Source: Flavobacterium sp.
Lineage (GTDB): Bacteria > Bacteroidota > Bacteroidia > Flavobacteriales > Flavobacteriaceae
Length of the DNA stretch: 62,179 bases
Direction: 5' to 3'
Assembly (NCBI GenBank): GCA_025351785.1
Contig: JANXVF010000039.1
Span: forward strand, 1 to 62,179
Each line of letters starts with the position of its first letter. Position 1 is the stretch's first letter. Below the pieces are notes generated by a model. It was not told the DNA's origin. It did no database searches and worked only from the letters and a program-made list of their open reading frames with translations. A program made the position numbers and the translations under genes. This document shows, piece after piece, positions 17,809 to 27,991 of this stretch.

Positions 17809-18855
17809 GTGGAAAAACTAAATTATCATCAAATTGAATCTCTAACAAGCAACAAATTATTTGGTATACTTCCTGACGGAGTTGAAATTTTTGAATATAC
17901 AATACATAATAAAAATGGAATTGAGTTATCTGTAATAAATTATGGAGCAACAATTACTTCTCTTAAAATCCCTACAGAAAATAATTCAAAAACTGATGTG
18001 GTTTTGGGCTTTAACGATTTAGATAAATATATTAATTCATTCCTACTACCAAGTCCTCCTTACTTTGGAACAACAATAGGCCGATATTCGGGAAGGATTA
18101 ATAATGGTCAATTTACCTTAAATTCTGAAAAATATCAACTAAATAAAAACCATGGAAACAATCATCTTCATGGCGGAAATTATGGGTTTAGCACAAAAAA
18201 TTGGAAATTTATAAAAGATTCAAAACAAAATGAAACCTCTTTAACTTTTCAATATATTAGTGAAGATGGTGAAGAGAATTATCCTGCAGAAGTGCTCATC
18301 GAAGTAACTTATATTTTGACTGAAGACGACGAATTAAAAATTAACTTTTTTGCAAAATCCAATCGAGATACCATTATAAATTTAACAAACCACAGCTATT
18401 TTAATTTAGATGGACATTCTGAAAATATTCTTAATCAAGAATTATTAATAAATTCAAATCAGATTTTAGAAACTAACAACGAACAAATTCCATCTGGAAA
18501 ATTTATAGATTTAACCAATAACTCATCCAATTATCAAGTGAAAAAAAAATGTTTAGAAACTATGGACACAACATATGTTTTAAACAATGAAAATTGCGCA
18601 ACTTTATATAGTTCTAAAAAAAATATTAAAATGACAGTTAAAACGAATCAGCCCTCAGTGCATGTTTATGTGGGTGGCAATTGTTTTGATGAAATATCTG
18701 GTAAAGAGAATAGTATGTATCATAATAAAAGTGGTATTTGTTTTGAAACTCAAAATTTTCCAGATGCCCCAAATCATTCTCATTTTCCAAATTCTGTTCT
18801 TACAAAAGATTCAATATATACAAATAATACAACCTTCAAATTTGAAAAAAAATAA
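17809..18855 (+). CDS. galM: Aldose 1-epimerase (galactose mutarotase)
   Basis: A 348-residue cytoplasmic enzyme interconverting alpha and beta galactose, giving galactokinase its alpha anomer. Visible are the N-terminal SVINYGATITSLKIP, GRYSGRINNGQF, NKNHGNNHLHGG with the substrate histidines, LTNHSYFNLDGH with the catalytic histidine, and GICFETQNFPDAPNH with the C-terminal catalytic Glu. The start is GTG at 17809; no ATG lies before the conserved domain. It is the first gene of the galactan operon and is followed 2 bp later by a GH53 gene. Confidence 0.92.
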   Translation: MEKLNYHQIESLTSNKLFGILPDGVEIFEYTIHNKNGIELSVINYGATITSLKIPTENNSKTDVVLGFNDLDKYINSFLLPSPPYFGTTIGRYSGRINNGQFTLNSEKYQLNKNHGNNHLHGGNYGFSTKNWKFIKDSKQNETSLTFQYISEDGEENYPAEVLIEVTYILTEDDELKINFFAKSNRDTIINLTNHSYFNLDGHSENILNQELLINSNQILETNNEQIPSGKFIDLTNNSSNYQVKKKCLETMDTTYVLNNENCATLYSSKKNIKMTVKTNQPSVHVYVGGNCFDEISGKENSMYHNKSGICFETQNFPDAPNHSHFPNSVLTKDSIYTNNTTFKFEKK

Positions 18856-18857
18856 TT

Positions 18858-19931
18858 ATGAAAAAATTAGCCTTGATATTTACCATTATTATTTGTTCGT
18901 GCTCTTCAAACGAAACTAATAATCTTACTCCAACCCCGACAGGTGCAACACAAGAATTTATAAGAGGTGCTGATATGTCATTTCTTCCGTTAATTGAAAG
19001 TGAAGGAACAATTTATAAAAACAATAATCAAGCAGAAAATGCCTTGACAACACTAAAAAACTCAGGTTGTAACTATGTCAGAATTCGACTTTGGAAAGAT
19101 CCATCCGACATACATTCTGGATTAGCAGAAGTAAAAGCATTGGCAACAAGAGTTACTCAAGCTGGTATGAAAGTTTGGTTAACAGTTCATTATTCAGATA
19201 CTTGGGCAGATGCAGGTGCACAAGTAAAGCCTGTAGTGTGGCAAAATTTATCATTTTCAGATTTAAAATTGGCTGTTGCAAGTTATACAAACTTGGTTTT
19301 AAGCGAAATTCATCCAGATATTTATCAAATAGGTAATGAAATAAATGATGGATTATTATTCCCAGAAGGAAAATTATCAACAAATCAATCTCAATGCTTG
19401 CAACTTTTGCAAGTCGCAAGTTCAACTATTAGAGGTGTAGCTCCAAGCACAAAAATTATGATTCATTATGCAGGAACTGACGGTGCCGCTTATTTCTATG
19501 ACAAAATTAAAACTATTGACTACGATTTGATTGGTTTGTCATATTATCCGTTATATCACGGAAAAAACTTAGTAACTGTTCAAAATACAATAAATTCTTT
19601 GGGTCAGTTATACAATAAAAAAGTTGTAATAGCTGAAACTGCCTATCCATTTACTTTAGGTTATAACGATTATACTAATAATGTTTTTGGGCTTACAAGT
19701 CAATTAATTCCAGCTTTTCCAGCTTCAAATGATGGGCAAAAAGCATTTTTGTCAACTTTAAAAAATACAATTTTACAGAGTACAAACGGTATTGGTTTTT
19801 GCTATTGGGGATCAGAATGGGTAGCTTTTCGAGGACCAACTTCTACAAATGGTTCTCCCTGGGAAAACCAAGCGTTGTGGGATTTTAATTTTAATGCGTT
19901 ACCAGTACTAGATATTTTTAATCCTAATTAA
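18858..19931 (+). CDS. GH53 endo-beta-1,4-galactanase, lipoprotein
   Basis: A 357-residue arabinogalactan endo-beta-1,4-galactanase. The signal peptide MKKLALIFTIIICSC ends in a lipobox, with C15 the likely lipidated cysteine, so the enzyme is membrane-anchored and possibly surface-exposed. The GH53 barrel shows FIRGADMSFLP, NYVRIRLWKDP, VHYSDTWADAGAQ, acid/base E161 (YQIGNEINDG) and nucleophile E260 (VVIAETAYPF). It would cut beta-1,4-galactan side chains of pectin into oligosaccharides. It is followed 4 bp later by a second GH53 gene. Confidence 0.93.
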   Translation: MKKLALIFTIIICSCSSNETNNLTPTPTGATQEFIRGADMSFLPLIESEGTIYKNNNQAENALTTLKNSGCNYVRIRLWKDPSDIHSGLAEVKALATRVTQAGMKVWLTVHYSDTWADAGAQVKPVVWQNLSFSDLKLAVASYTNLVLSEIHPDIYQIGNEINDGLLFPEGKLSTNQSQCLQLLQVASSTIRGVAPSTKIMIHYAGTDGAAYFYDKIKTIDYDLIGLSYYPLYHGKNLVTVQNTINSLGQLYNKKVVIAETAYPFTLGYNDYTNNVFGLTSQLIPAFPASNDGQKAFLSTLKNTILQSTNGIGFCYWGSEWVAFRGPTSTNGSPWENQALWDFNFNALPVLDIFNPN

Positions 19932-19935
19932 TAAT

Positions 19936-20952
19936 ATGAAAAATATAATTTTACCTCTTTTTATTTTATTTGTACTGCCACTATATTCACAAAAAACAAA
20001 AAATACTGAATTTTCAAAAGGTGCTGATGTTGGATGGTTGCCACAGATGGAAGCAACAGGCTATAAGTTTTACGATATAGATGGTAGAGAAAAAGATTGC
20101 CTTCAATTATTAAAAGATCGAGGAATAAATTCAATTAGACTACGAGTTTGGGTCAATCCAAATAATGATAAAGCAAGTGGTCATTGTAGTAAAGAGGAAA
20201 CGGTTGCTATGGCTTTGCGAGCTAAAAAAATGGGCATGAGAGTTATGATTGATTTTCATTACTCTGATTCATGGGCAGATCCTGCAAAACAATTTAAACC
20301 TAAAGCCTGGGAAAATCATACTTTTTCTGAACTGTTAAACGATGTTTATAATCATACTTTTGATGTAATAAATGCTCTTAAAACAGCAGGAATAACTCCA
20401 GAATGGGTTCAAGTTGGCAATGAAATTCCTGGCGGCATGTTGTGGCCAGATGGCAGTACTAATAATTGGATACAACTAGGGCAACTATTAAATAAAGGTT
20501 ACGATGCTGTAAAAAAAGTAAACAAAAAAATTAAAGTAATTGTTCATGTTGACGAAGGAAATAACAATAAAAAATTCAGAACTTTTTTTGACAATGCTAC
20601 AAAACAAAAAGTAAAATATGACATAATCGGATTGTCATATTATCCTTATTGGATTAAAAAAGATTATAGTGAAACCATTTCTGATTTAAAATTTAATTTA
20701 AATGATATGGCTAAACGTTATAAAAAAGAAGTCATGGTTGTAGAAGTTGGAGGGGAATATGATAAAGTACAAAACACAAAAGAAATGTTAATTGCAACTT
20801 TAAAAGCAGTTAAAGATGTTCCTAATCATAAAGGAATAGGCGTTTTTTATTGGGAACCAGAAGGTGAAAAATCATGGAGTGGTTATAGCTTAAGCGCATG
20901 GAAAGCTGACGGAAAACCTTCTGAAGCATTAGATGCTTTTAAAGTAAATTAA
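19936..20952 (+). CDS. GH53 endo-beta-1,4-galactanase, soluble exported
   Basis: A 338-residue second GH53 enzyme with an ordinary signal peptide (cut near LPLYSQ) and no lipobox cysteine, so probably periplasmic. Motifs are KGADVGWLPQME, SIRLRVWVNP, DFHYSDSWADPAKQ, acid/base E163 (VQVGNEIPGG) and nucleophile E270 (MVVEVGGEY). The nucleophile context differs from AETAYP of its neighbour, so this is an old divergence rather than a recent duplicate. A division between surface and periplasmic cutting is the simplest reading. Confidence 0.92.
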   Translation: MKNIILPLFILFVLPLYSQKTKNTEFSKGADVGWLPQMEATGYKFYDIDGREKDCLQLLKDRGINSIRLRVWVNPNNDKASGHCSKEETVAMALRAKKMGMRVMIDFHYSDSWADPAKQFKPKAWENHTFSELLNDVYNHTFDVINALKTAGITPEWVQVGNEIPGGMLWPDGSTNNWIQLGQLLNKGYDAVKKVNKKIKVIVHVDEGNNNKKFRTFFDNATKQKVKYDIIGLSYYPYWIKKDYSETISDLKFNLNDMAKRYKKEVMVVEVGGEYDKVQNTKEMLIATLKAVKDVPNHKGIGVFYWEPEGEKSWSGYSLSAWKADGKPSEALDAFKVN

Positions 20953-20956
20953 ATTT

Positions 20957-23371
20957 ATGAATCTAAAAACATACTATTGGTTTATTCTGTTTGTTTCGGT
21001 ACTAATAAACTCATCAGAAATATTTGCTCAAAAAAAAATAAGTCTGGACAACGATTGGAAATTTCATTTAGGAAATTCATCTAATCCCGAAAAGGATTTT
21101 GATTATGGAAGTATTTTATTATTTCACAAATCAAATATTTCAGAAAAAATTGTCATTAACCAAAACTATGTTGATACTGCTTGGTCCTCTATAAGTGTGC
21201 CACACGATTGGGCTGTAGAACTTCCTTTTGTAAAATCAACAACTCATGAAATGGATAGTCATGGTTACAAACCCATTGGTGCATTATATCCTGAAACGAG
21301 CATTGGTTGGTACCGAAAACATTTTTCAGTTGACAAAATAGAACGTAATAATCGATTTGAAATTCAATTTGATGGAATTTATAGAAATGCAACTATTTGG
21401 ATAAATGGTTTTTATGTTGGTACAAATTTCAGCGGTTACATCGGGAAATCTTATGACATAACCGATTTTATAGATTATAAAAACGATAATGTTATTGTAG
21501 TACGTGTAGATGCAACTCAAAATGAAGGATGGTTTTATGAAGGTGCAGGAATTTATCGTCACGTTTGGTTAAAAATTATGAATAAAATTCATATTCCAGA
21601 AGATGGGTTGTATGTTCATTCCACTGTAAATGGCAAAGTAGCTAAAATAAATATTGAAACCGAAATTGAAAATTCAAATTTAAATTCGACTAAAGCAACC
21701 GTTTATTCCTTTATAACTGATCGAAATGGAAAACAAATTTCTAAAACATCAGAACATGAGTTTACTATTTCTACAGGCGAAAAAACAAATATAAAACAAA
21801 CAATTTTACTTAACAATGTAAATTTATGGTCGCTAGAAAATCCATATTTATATAAAATTACATCAGTTGTCAAACAGAAAAATCAAATTATAAATACAAA
21901 AAAAGTTAATTTTGGGGTTAAAACTGTAAAATTTGATGCAAAAAATGGTTTTTCCCTCAATGGAAGAAATATAAAAATAAAAGGAACAAATAACCATCAA
22001 GACCATGCAGGAATAGGAAGTGCGCTACCAGATTTTATGCAATATTATCGTATAAAATTATTGAAAGAAATGGGCAGTAACGCATACCGAACGAGTCATC
22101 ATGCACCAGCGCCAGAACTTTTAGATGCCTGTGATAGTTTAGGAATTTTAGTTTTAGACGAACAAAGATTATTAAATAGTAGTGCAGAATATAAAGATCA
22201 ATTTGAGCGACTTTTAAAGCGCGATCGCAATCATCCATCTGTATTTTTATGGTCAATAGGAAACGAAGAACAGAATATTCAGGCTAATGATTTTGGAAAA
22301 CGAATCGGACAATCGCTATTAGCAATGCAGCAAAAATTTGATCCATCACGAACTAGTACATATGCTGCAGATATGGGAAATGACTTTAATGGTGTAAACG
22401 AAATAATCCCAATTAGAGGATTTAACTATCGACAGTTTGCTGTATCAGATTATCATCGCGAACATCCTAACCAGCCATTGCTGGGAACAGAAATGGGAAG
22501 TACTGTAACCACAAGAGGTATTTATGAAAAAGATAGTATTCATGCTTATGTGCCCGACCAAGATATAATTGCGCCCTGGTGGGCAAGTAAAGCTGAAGAT
22601 TGGTGGAAATTAGCCGCAGAAAATGATTTCTGGATGGGTGGTTTTATTTGGACAGGATTTGACTATCGTGGTGAACCAACTCCATATAAATGGCCAAATA
22701 TCAATTCACATTTTGGAGTTATGGATGTTTGTGGCTTTCCTAAAAATATATATTACTACTACAAAAGCTGGTGGTCAACCGAGGATATTTTGCATATTTC
22801 ACCACATTGGAACTGGCCAGAGAAAATAGGTAAACCCATTGATGTTTGGGTAAATTCGAATGCTGATGATGTAGAATTATTTTTAAACGAAAAAAGTTTA
22901 GGTAAAAAATCGATGCCAAAAAATAGTCATTTGCAATGGAGTGTAATATATGAACCTGGTAAACTTGAGGCTATTGCACATAAAAATAATAAAATAATAT
23001 CCACTAAAGTAGAAACTACAGGTGAAGCAAACCAAATAATTCTTACAGCTGATAAAGTTAGCATACAAGCTGGAGGTGTTGACGGCACAGTTATAAATAT
23101 TTCAGTTGTTGATAAAGACGGTAAAGAAGTTCCTACAGCTGATAATATGATTAAATTTAATGTATCAGGCGGTGCAAAAATAATTGGTGTTGGTAACGGT
23201 GATCCAAGTTCTCATGAAGCAGATAAATGTCTCGATGGATTTTGGCAAAGAAGTGCTTTTAACGGAAAATGTCAGGTTATACTTCAAGGAGGTAAAAATG
23301 CCGAATCAATAAAATTTGAAGCTAAAGCTAATGGATTAATTACCTGCGAATTAAATTTAATTGTAAAATGA
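20957..23371 (+). CDS. GH2 beta-galactosidase, exported
   Basis: An 804-residue glycoside hydrolase family 2 enzyme with a signal peptide (about residues 1-25). It has a jelly-roll N-terminal domain (SVPHDWAVELPF, GWYRKHF), an Ig-like domain, and a TIM barrel with KGTNNHQDHAGIGSALP, acid/base E437 (FLWSIGNEEQN) and probable nucleophile E512 (LLGTEMGS). C-terminal Ig-like modules include a DUF4982-type strand pattern. It probably releases galactose from galacto-oligosaccharides made by the two GH53 enzymes. Its last 4 bp overlap the next gene (ATGA). Confidence 0.9.
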   Translation: MNLKTYYWFILFVSVLINSSEIFAQKKISLDNDWKFHLGNSSNPEKDFDYGSILLFHKSNISEKIVINQNYVDTAWSSISVPHDWAVELPFVKSTTHEMDSHGYKPIGALYPETSIGWYRKHFSVDKIERNNRFEIQFDGIYRNATIWINGFYVGTNFSGYIGKSYDITDFIDYKNDNVIVVRVDATQNEGWFYEGAGIYRHVWLKIMNKIHIPEDGLYVHSTVNGKVAKINIETEIENSNLNSTKATVYSFITDRNGKQISKTSEHEFTISTGEKTNIKQTILLNNVNLWSLENPYLYKITSVVKQKNQIINTKKVNFGVKTVKFDAKNGFSLNGRNIKIKGTNNHQDHAGIGSALPDFMQYYRIKLLKEMGSNAYRTSHHAPAPELLDACDSLGILVLDEQRLLNSSAEYKDQFERLLKRDRNHPSVFLWSIGNEEQNIQANDFGKRIGQSLLAMQQKFDPSRTSTYAADMGNDFNGVNEIIPIRGFNYRQFAVSDYHREHPNQPLLGTEMGSTVTTRGIYEKDSIHAYVPDQDIIAPWWASKAEDWWKLAAENDFWMGGFIWTGFDYRGEPTPYKWPNINSHFGVMDVCGFPKNIYYYYKSWWSTEDILHISPHWNWPEKIGKPIDVWVNSNADDVELFLNEKSLGKKSMPKNSHLQWSVIYEPGKLEAIAHKNNKIISTKVETTGEANQIILTADKVSIQAGGVDGTVINISVVDKDGKEVPTADNMIKFNVSGGAKIIGVGNGDPSSHEADKCLDGFWQRSAFNGKCQVILQGGKNAESIKFEAKANGLITCELNLIVK

Positions 23372-24063
23372 AAAAAAACATTCTATTTGTTTTATTTTTA
23401 TTAATACTTGCTTCATGCAAAAGTACCATGTCAATATCAAAAGAAAACATATATCCATCTGAAAATATTTTGATTAAAAATCATTCTGATTGGACAAAAA
23501 AACATTATCCAGAAAGAATCAAAGAATTTAAAAATAATCCTTTACATAGAGGTGATATTGTTTTTCTGGGAAATAGTATAACCGAACAAGGTGGTGATTG
23601 GAGTAAAAGATTTAACAATATTAAAATAAAAAACAGAGGCATTTCTGGTGATATGACTGAAGGAGTTTTAGCCAGATTAGGTGAAATTTATTACTACAAA
23701 CCAAGTAAAATTTTTATAAAAATTGGAATAAACGATTTATTTATTGATAGTGTTACAGCTAATAATGTTGCTGAAAATATTTTAAAAATAGTAAGTAATA
23801 TCCATCTTTACAGTCCAAAAACAAAAGTTTATGTTCAAACAATTTTACCTACATCTACAGAAATGATTCAAACAAAAATCAAGAATACAAATGATATTTT
23901 AAAAAATCAAGCAATAAGAAATAATTACACTCTTATAGATTTACATGAAGTTTTTGCAGATGAAAAAGATATGATGAAAAAAGAATTTACTATTGATGGT
24001 GTACATCTTAATGAGTCTGGGTATCAATCTTGGGTTAATTTTATTAAAAAATATTTAGAGTAA
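23368..24063 (+). CDS. SGNH/GDSL-family esterase lipoprotein
   Basis: A 231-residue SGNH hydrolase. The lipobox LASC gives lipidated C17. Catalytic blocks are S70 (FLGNSITEQGG), the block II glycine (NRGISGDM), N122 (KIGINDL) and D210/H213 (TIDGVHLNESGY). It is probably an acetylesterase removing O-acetyl groups from pectic galactan or its oligosaccharides, inferred from position. It overlaps the GH2 gene by 4 bp and abuts galK with no gap, so translation is likely coupled. Confidence 0.85.
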   Translation: MKKNILFVLFLLILASCKSTMSISKENIYPSENILIKNHSDWTKKHYPERIKEFKNNPLHRGDIVFLGNSITEQGGDWSKRFNNIKIKNRGISGDMTEGVLARLGEIYYYKPSKIFIKIGINDLFIDSVTANNVAENILKIVSNIHLYSPKTKVYVQTILPTSTEMIQTKIKNTNDILKNQAIRNNYTLIDLHEVFADEKDMMKKEFTIDGVHLNESGYQSWVNFIKKYLE

Positions 24064-25233
24064 ATGAAAAAGAAATTAATAAAGAGCACTACTGAAAACT
24101 TCAAATCTATATTTGCAAAAAATCCTAAACATATATTTTTATCTCCTGGAAGAATAAATATAATTGGTGAACACATTGATTATAATGACGGATTTGTTCT
24201 TCCTGCTGCGGTTAATAAATATGTTTGTATAGCAATCTCACCATCAGAAGATTTTAATTGTAAAATTGTAGCCATAGATTTAGATGCTGTTTTTGAATTC
24301 AATATTAATGAGAAAATTGTACCAAATGAAAAAATGTGGGTTAATTATATTCTTGGCGTAATAAATCAATTTAAAGAAAAAAAACTCATCATCAACGGAT
24401 TTAACGCAGTTTTTAGTAGCACAATTCCAATAGGTGCTGGTCTATCTTCATCTGCGGCTGTGGAATGTGGCTTTGCTTTTGCAATAAATTCATTAAATAA
24501 TTGCAAACTTACATTAGAAACATTAGCATTAATAGGACAAAAATCAGAGCATACTTTTGTAGGAGTCAACTGTGGAATTATGGATCAATTTGCATCTGTT
24601 TTTGGTAAAAAAAATAAAGTTATAAAACTTGATTGTAACACATTAGAATATAAATATTACAATGGAGATTTAAAAAACTATACATTTCTTTTACTAGATA
24701 GTAATGTAAAACATACTCATTTGACTTCTGGTTATAACGATAGAAGAATTGAAGTTGAGACTGGCTTGAAAATTTTAAAACAACATTTCAAGGATGTAAG
24801 CACATTTAGAGATTGTAATGAAGAGATGGTTTTGAAATTAGAAAATACAATGGGAAATTTAATTTTTAAGCGTTGTCTTTTTGTAGTTAAGGAAATCCAA
24901 AGAGTCAAAGATGCTGTTATTGCATTTGAGGAATCAAATTTTGAAAATTTAGGAAGATTAATGACTCAAACCCATCAAGGATTATCAAAAGATTATGAAG
25001 TGAGTTGCGAAGAATTAGATTTTTTAGTCGAAAGTATTGCAACAGAAAAATCAGTTCTTGGTGCACGAATGATGGGTGGCGGTTTTGGCGGATGTACCAT
25101 TAATCTTGTAAAAAAAGGGGAAGAAAATCAAATAGTAAAAAGAATTTCAAAAGAATATCAATTGAAATTTAATATCGAATTAAAATATTATAAAATAAAA
25201 ATTTCAGATGGAACTACAGAATATATTTCTTAA
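24064..25233 (+). CDS. galK: Galactokinase
   Basis: A 389-residue GHMP kinase phosphorylating alpha-D-galactose at C1 with ATP. Family motifs are LSPGRINIIGEHIDYNDGFV (galactose signature), IPIGAGLSSSAAVECGF (ATP loop), CGIMDQFASVFGK with the catalytic Asp, and the C-terminal MMGGGFGGCTINLV. Cytoplasmic. The ATG follows the esterase stop without a gap and galT starts 8 bp after its stop. Confidence 0.95.
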   Translation: MKKKLIKSTTENFKSIFAKNPKHIFLSPGRINIIGEHIDYNDGFVLPAAVNKYVCIAISPSEDFNCKIVAIDLDAVFEFNINEKIVPNEKMWVNYILGVINQFKEKKLIINGFNAVFSSTIPIGAGLSSSAAVECGFAFAINSLNNCKLTLETLALIGQKSEHTFVGVNCGIMDQFASVFGKKNKVIKLDCNTLEYKYYNGDLKNYTFLLLDSNVKHTHLTSGYNDRRIEVETGLKILKQHFKDVSTFRDCNEEMVLKLENTMGNLIFKRCLFVVKEIQRVKDAVIAFEESNFENLGRLMTQTHQGLSKDYEVSCEELDFLVESIATEKSVLGARMMGGGFGGCTINLVKKGEENQIVKRISKEYQLKFNIELKYYKIKISDGTTEYIS

Positions 25234-25241
25234 AAATAAAA

Positions 25242-26300
25242 ATGCAACAGTTTAATAAAAATGAACATCCACATCGTAGATATAATCCATTAATAAATGA
25301 ATGGATTTTGGTATCACCACACCGTTCCAAACGACCTTGGCAAGGACAAAATGAGAAAGTATCATTAGAAAATAGTCATGAGTATGACCCTACTTGTTAC
25401 TTATGCCCAGGAAATATTCGATCAAATGGATTGAAAAATGAGAAGTATCAATCATGTTATGTTTTTGAAAATGACTTTGCCGCACTTCTAAAAGAAGAAG
25501 TATTTCAAGATGAATTAAATACAGAATTATTCAAATTAAAACCTGAAAGAGGTATAAATAAAGTAGTCTGTTTTTCACCAATACACAATCTTACTATACC
25601 AGAAATGGAAATTTCAGAAATTCAAAATATTATTCAAATATGGAAAGAACAATATATTGAGTTAGGTAATCTAAATTATATAAATTATGTTCAGATTTTT
25701 GAAAATAAAGGTAGTATAATGGGTTGTAGTAATCCACATCCTCATGGCCAAATATGGGCTCAATTATCAATACCAACTCAGATAGAAAAAACTCAAAAAA
25801 ATTTAAAAGAATATTTTTTAAAACATAAAAAGAGTTTACTAAAAGAATATGTAGATCAAGAATTAAAATTTGATGAAAGAATAGTAATAGAGAACAAACA
25901 TTTTGTGGTATTAGTCCCATATTGGGCTACCTGGCCTTATGAAACGATTATTATAAGTAAGAGACATTTTAGCAATATAATTTCTATGACAAATGAAGAA
26001 ACTCTTTGTTTTTCAGAAATATTGAAAGAAATTACAGTAAAATATGATAATTTATTTGAAACTTCATTCCCATATTCAGCCGGTATTCATCAAGCTCCGA
26101 CAGATCAAATTTCCCATCAAGAATGGCATTTTCATATGCATTTTTATCCACCGTTGTTGAGAAGCGCAAATATAAAAAAATTTATGGTCGGTTATGAAAT
26201 GCTTGGAGAAGCACAAAGAGATATTTCTCCCGAGGAAAGCGCTACAATTTTAAAAAATTTGCCGAGTATTCATTATAAACTGAAAACTCTAAATAAATAA
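25242..26300 (+). CDS. galT: Galactose-1-phosphate uridylyltransferase
   Basis: A 352-residue Leloir enzyme exchanging UMP between UDP-glucose and galactose 1-phosphate. It keeps the zinc cysteines C52 and C55 (TCYLCPGN) and the active-site HPH at 166-168 (SNPHPHGQIW), with H168 the expected uridylylated residue. The C-terminal QEWHFHMHFYPPLLR is also intact. It is the last gene of the galactan operon. The epimerase GalE, needed to recycle UDP-galactose, is not in the window. Confidence 0.95.
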   Translation: MQQFNKNEHPHRRYNPLINEWILVSPHRSKRPWQGQNEKVSLENSHEYDPTCYLCPGNIRSNGLKNEKYQSCYVFENDFAALLKEEVFQDELNTELFKLKPERGINKVVCFSPIHNLTIPEMEISEIQNIIQIWKEQYIELGNLNYINYVQIFENKGSIMGCSNPHPHGQIWAQLSIPTQIEKTQKNLKEYFLKHKKSLLKEYVDQELKFDERIVIENKHFVVLVPYWATWPYETIIISKRHFSNIISMTNEETLCFSEILKEITVKYDNLFETSFPYSAGIHQAPTDQISHQEWHFHMHFYPPLLRSANIKKFMVGYEMLGEAQRDISPEESATILKNLPSIHYKLKTLNK

Positions 26301-26401
26301 AGTTTATTGAAACCAATTATAAACTTTCGGAAATATTATATTTTATAACGCTTAAAAACTTTTTTACCAACTATTTTTGACCACATTACCAAAATTAATC
26401 C

Positions 26402-26433
26402 AAAAAAAAAGACAAACATTACGTTTGTCTTTT
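26402..26433. terminator. Intrinsic terminator of the ribosomal operon (also serves galT)
   Basis: An 11-bp perfect stem (AAAAGACAAAC 26407-26417, GTTTGTCTTTT 26423-26433) has a 5-nt loop. On the minus strand it is followed by a long U run (26402-26410), ideal for termination after rplQ. On the plus strand the T-rich tail is weaker. Confidence 0.9.
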
Positions 26434-26452
26434 ATATTTACATCCAGTTTAG

Positions 26453-26941
26453 TTATTCAGGACTTATCGTAGCATCATCAGCAACAGTTTCAGAAGATTC
26501 TGAGGTAGGGTCAGATTTTTTTGCTTTACCTCCACGTCTACTTTTAGCCTTTTTCTCTTCTTTTTTTCCTCCGTTATATAACTCGTTAAAATCTACTAAT
26601 TCAATCATAGCCATATCAGCATTGTCTCCTAAACGATTTCCTACTTTTATAATACGTGTATAACCACCTGGACGATCTCCAACTTTAGCAGCTACTTCTC
26701 TAAAAAGTTCAGTAACTCCATATTTATTTCTAAGATATGAAAAAACTGTTCGACGATTGTGAGTAGTATCTTCTTTAGATTTTGTTATTAGTGGCTCAAC
26801 GAATTGCTTTAAAGCTTTGGCCTTTGCAACAGTAGTATTAATACGTTTATGTTCAATTAGTGAACAAGCCATATTAGCTAACATAGATTTTCTATGTCCA
26901 GTTTGTCTACTAAGGTGATTAAATTTTTTACCGTGTCTCAT
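26453..26941 (-). CDS. rplQ: 50S ribosomal protein L17 (bL17)
   Basis: A 162-residue protein. Residues 1-115 are the conserved L17 core ([54 protein letters not shown]). The last ~40 residues are a charged, Ser/Lys-rich tail absent from E. coli L17 but usual in Bacteroidota. Last gene of the operon, 35 bp after rpoA. Confidence 0.96.
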   Translation of the reverse strand: MRHGKKFNHLSRQTGHRKSMLANMACSLIEHKRINTTVAKAKALKQFVEPLITKSKEDTTHNRRTVFSYLRNKYGVTELFREVAAKVGDRPGGYTRIIKVGNRLGDNADMAMIELVDFNELYNGGKKEEKKAKSRRGGKAKKSDPTSESSETVADDATISPE

Positions 26942-26976
26942 TTTAAAATATTTTTAAACTAGTCGCAAAAATATGA

Positions 26977-27969
26977 CTAGTCTTTATCTAATTTATATTT
27001 AGTTAAATCCATTCCGAAAGTTAGATTCTTGATAGCAACTAACTCGTCTAATTCTGTTAAAGATTTTTTTCCAAAATTTCTGAACTTCATCAAATCATGC
27101 TTGTTAAAAGAAACTAAATCTCCAAGCGTATCTACTTCTGCTGCTTTTAAGCAATTTAATGCTCTAACTGACAAATCCATATCAACTAATTTAGTTTTCA
27201 ATAATTGTCTCATATGTAGAGATTCTTCATCATAAGAATCAGTTTGTGCGATTTCATCAGCTTCTAAAGTTATTCTCTCATCAGAAAATAACATAAAATG
27301 ATGAATCAAAACTTTAGCAGCTTCTGTTAAAGCATCTTTTGGGTTAATAGACCCGTCAGTTTTAATTTCAAAAATCAACTTTTCATAATCAGTTTTTTGC
27401 TCAACACGAAAATTTTCAATTGCATATTTTACGTTTTTTACAGGTGTAAAAATAGAATCTGTAAAAATAGTTCCTATAGAGGCATTTTGTTTTTTATTTT
27501 CTTCTGCTGGTACATATCCTCTTCCTTTTTCTATAGTTAATTCCATGTTGAAATTAACTTTAGACTCAAGATTACAGATTACTAATTCTGGATTTAAAAC
27601 TTGAAAACCAGAAATAAATTTTTGAAAATCACCTGCTGTGATTTGATCTTTTCCTGTAATAGAAATTGTTACAGACTCGTTATCAATATCCTCAATTTGT
27701 CTTTTAAAGCGTACTTGTTTTAAACTTAGAATAATCTCTGTTACGTCCTCAACTACTCCTGGGATGGTAGAAAACTCATGCTCAACACCTTCTATTCTTA
27801 TAGATGTAATTGCGTAACCCTCTAGTGCAGACAGCAACACTCTTCTAAGAGCATTACCAACTGTTAATCCATATCCTGGTTCTAAAGGTCTGAATTCAAA
27901 CTTTCCTTCAAAATCGGTTGAATCAATCATGATAACCTTATCGGGTTTCTGAAAATTAAATATTGCCAT
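26977..27969 (-). CDS. rpoA: DNA-directed RNA polymerase subunit alpha
   Basis: A 330-residue protein. The N-terminal dimerisation domain shows [28 protein letters not shown]. The C-terminal domain, which binds UP elements and activators, shows [22 protein letters not shown] helices and [15 protein letters not shown]. Full length. It lies between rpsD and rplQ, the usual alpha-operon order. Confidence 0.97.
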   Translation of the reverse strand: MAIFNFQKPDKVIMIDSTDFEGKFEFRPLEPGYGLTVGNALRRVLLSALEGYAITSIRIEGVEHEFSTIPGVVEDVTEIILSLKQVRFKRQIEDIDNESVTISITGKDQITAGDFQKFISGFQVLNPELVICNLESKVNFNMELTIEKGRGYVPAEENKKQNASIGTIFTDSIFTPVKNVKYAIENFRVEQKTDYEKLIFEIKTDGSINPKDALTEAAKVLIHHFMLFSDERITLEADEIAQTDSYDEESLHMRQLLKTKLVDMDLSVRALNCLKAAEVDTLGDLVSFNKHDLMKFRNFGKKSLTELDELVAIKNLTFGMDLTKYKLDKD

Positions 27970-27991
27970 AATTTTAGACTGGTGTCAATTA

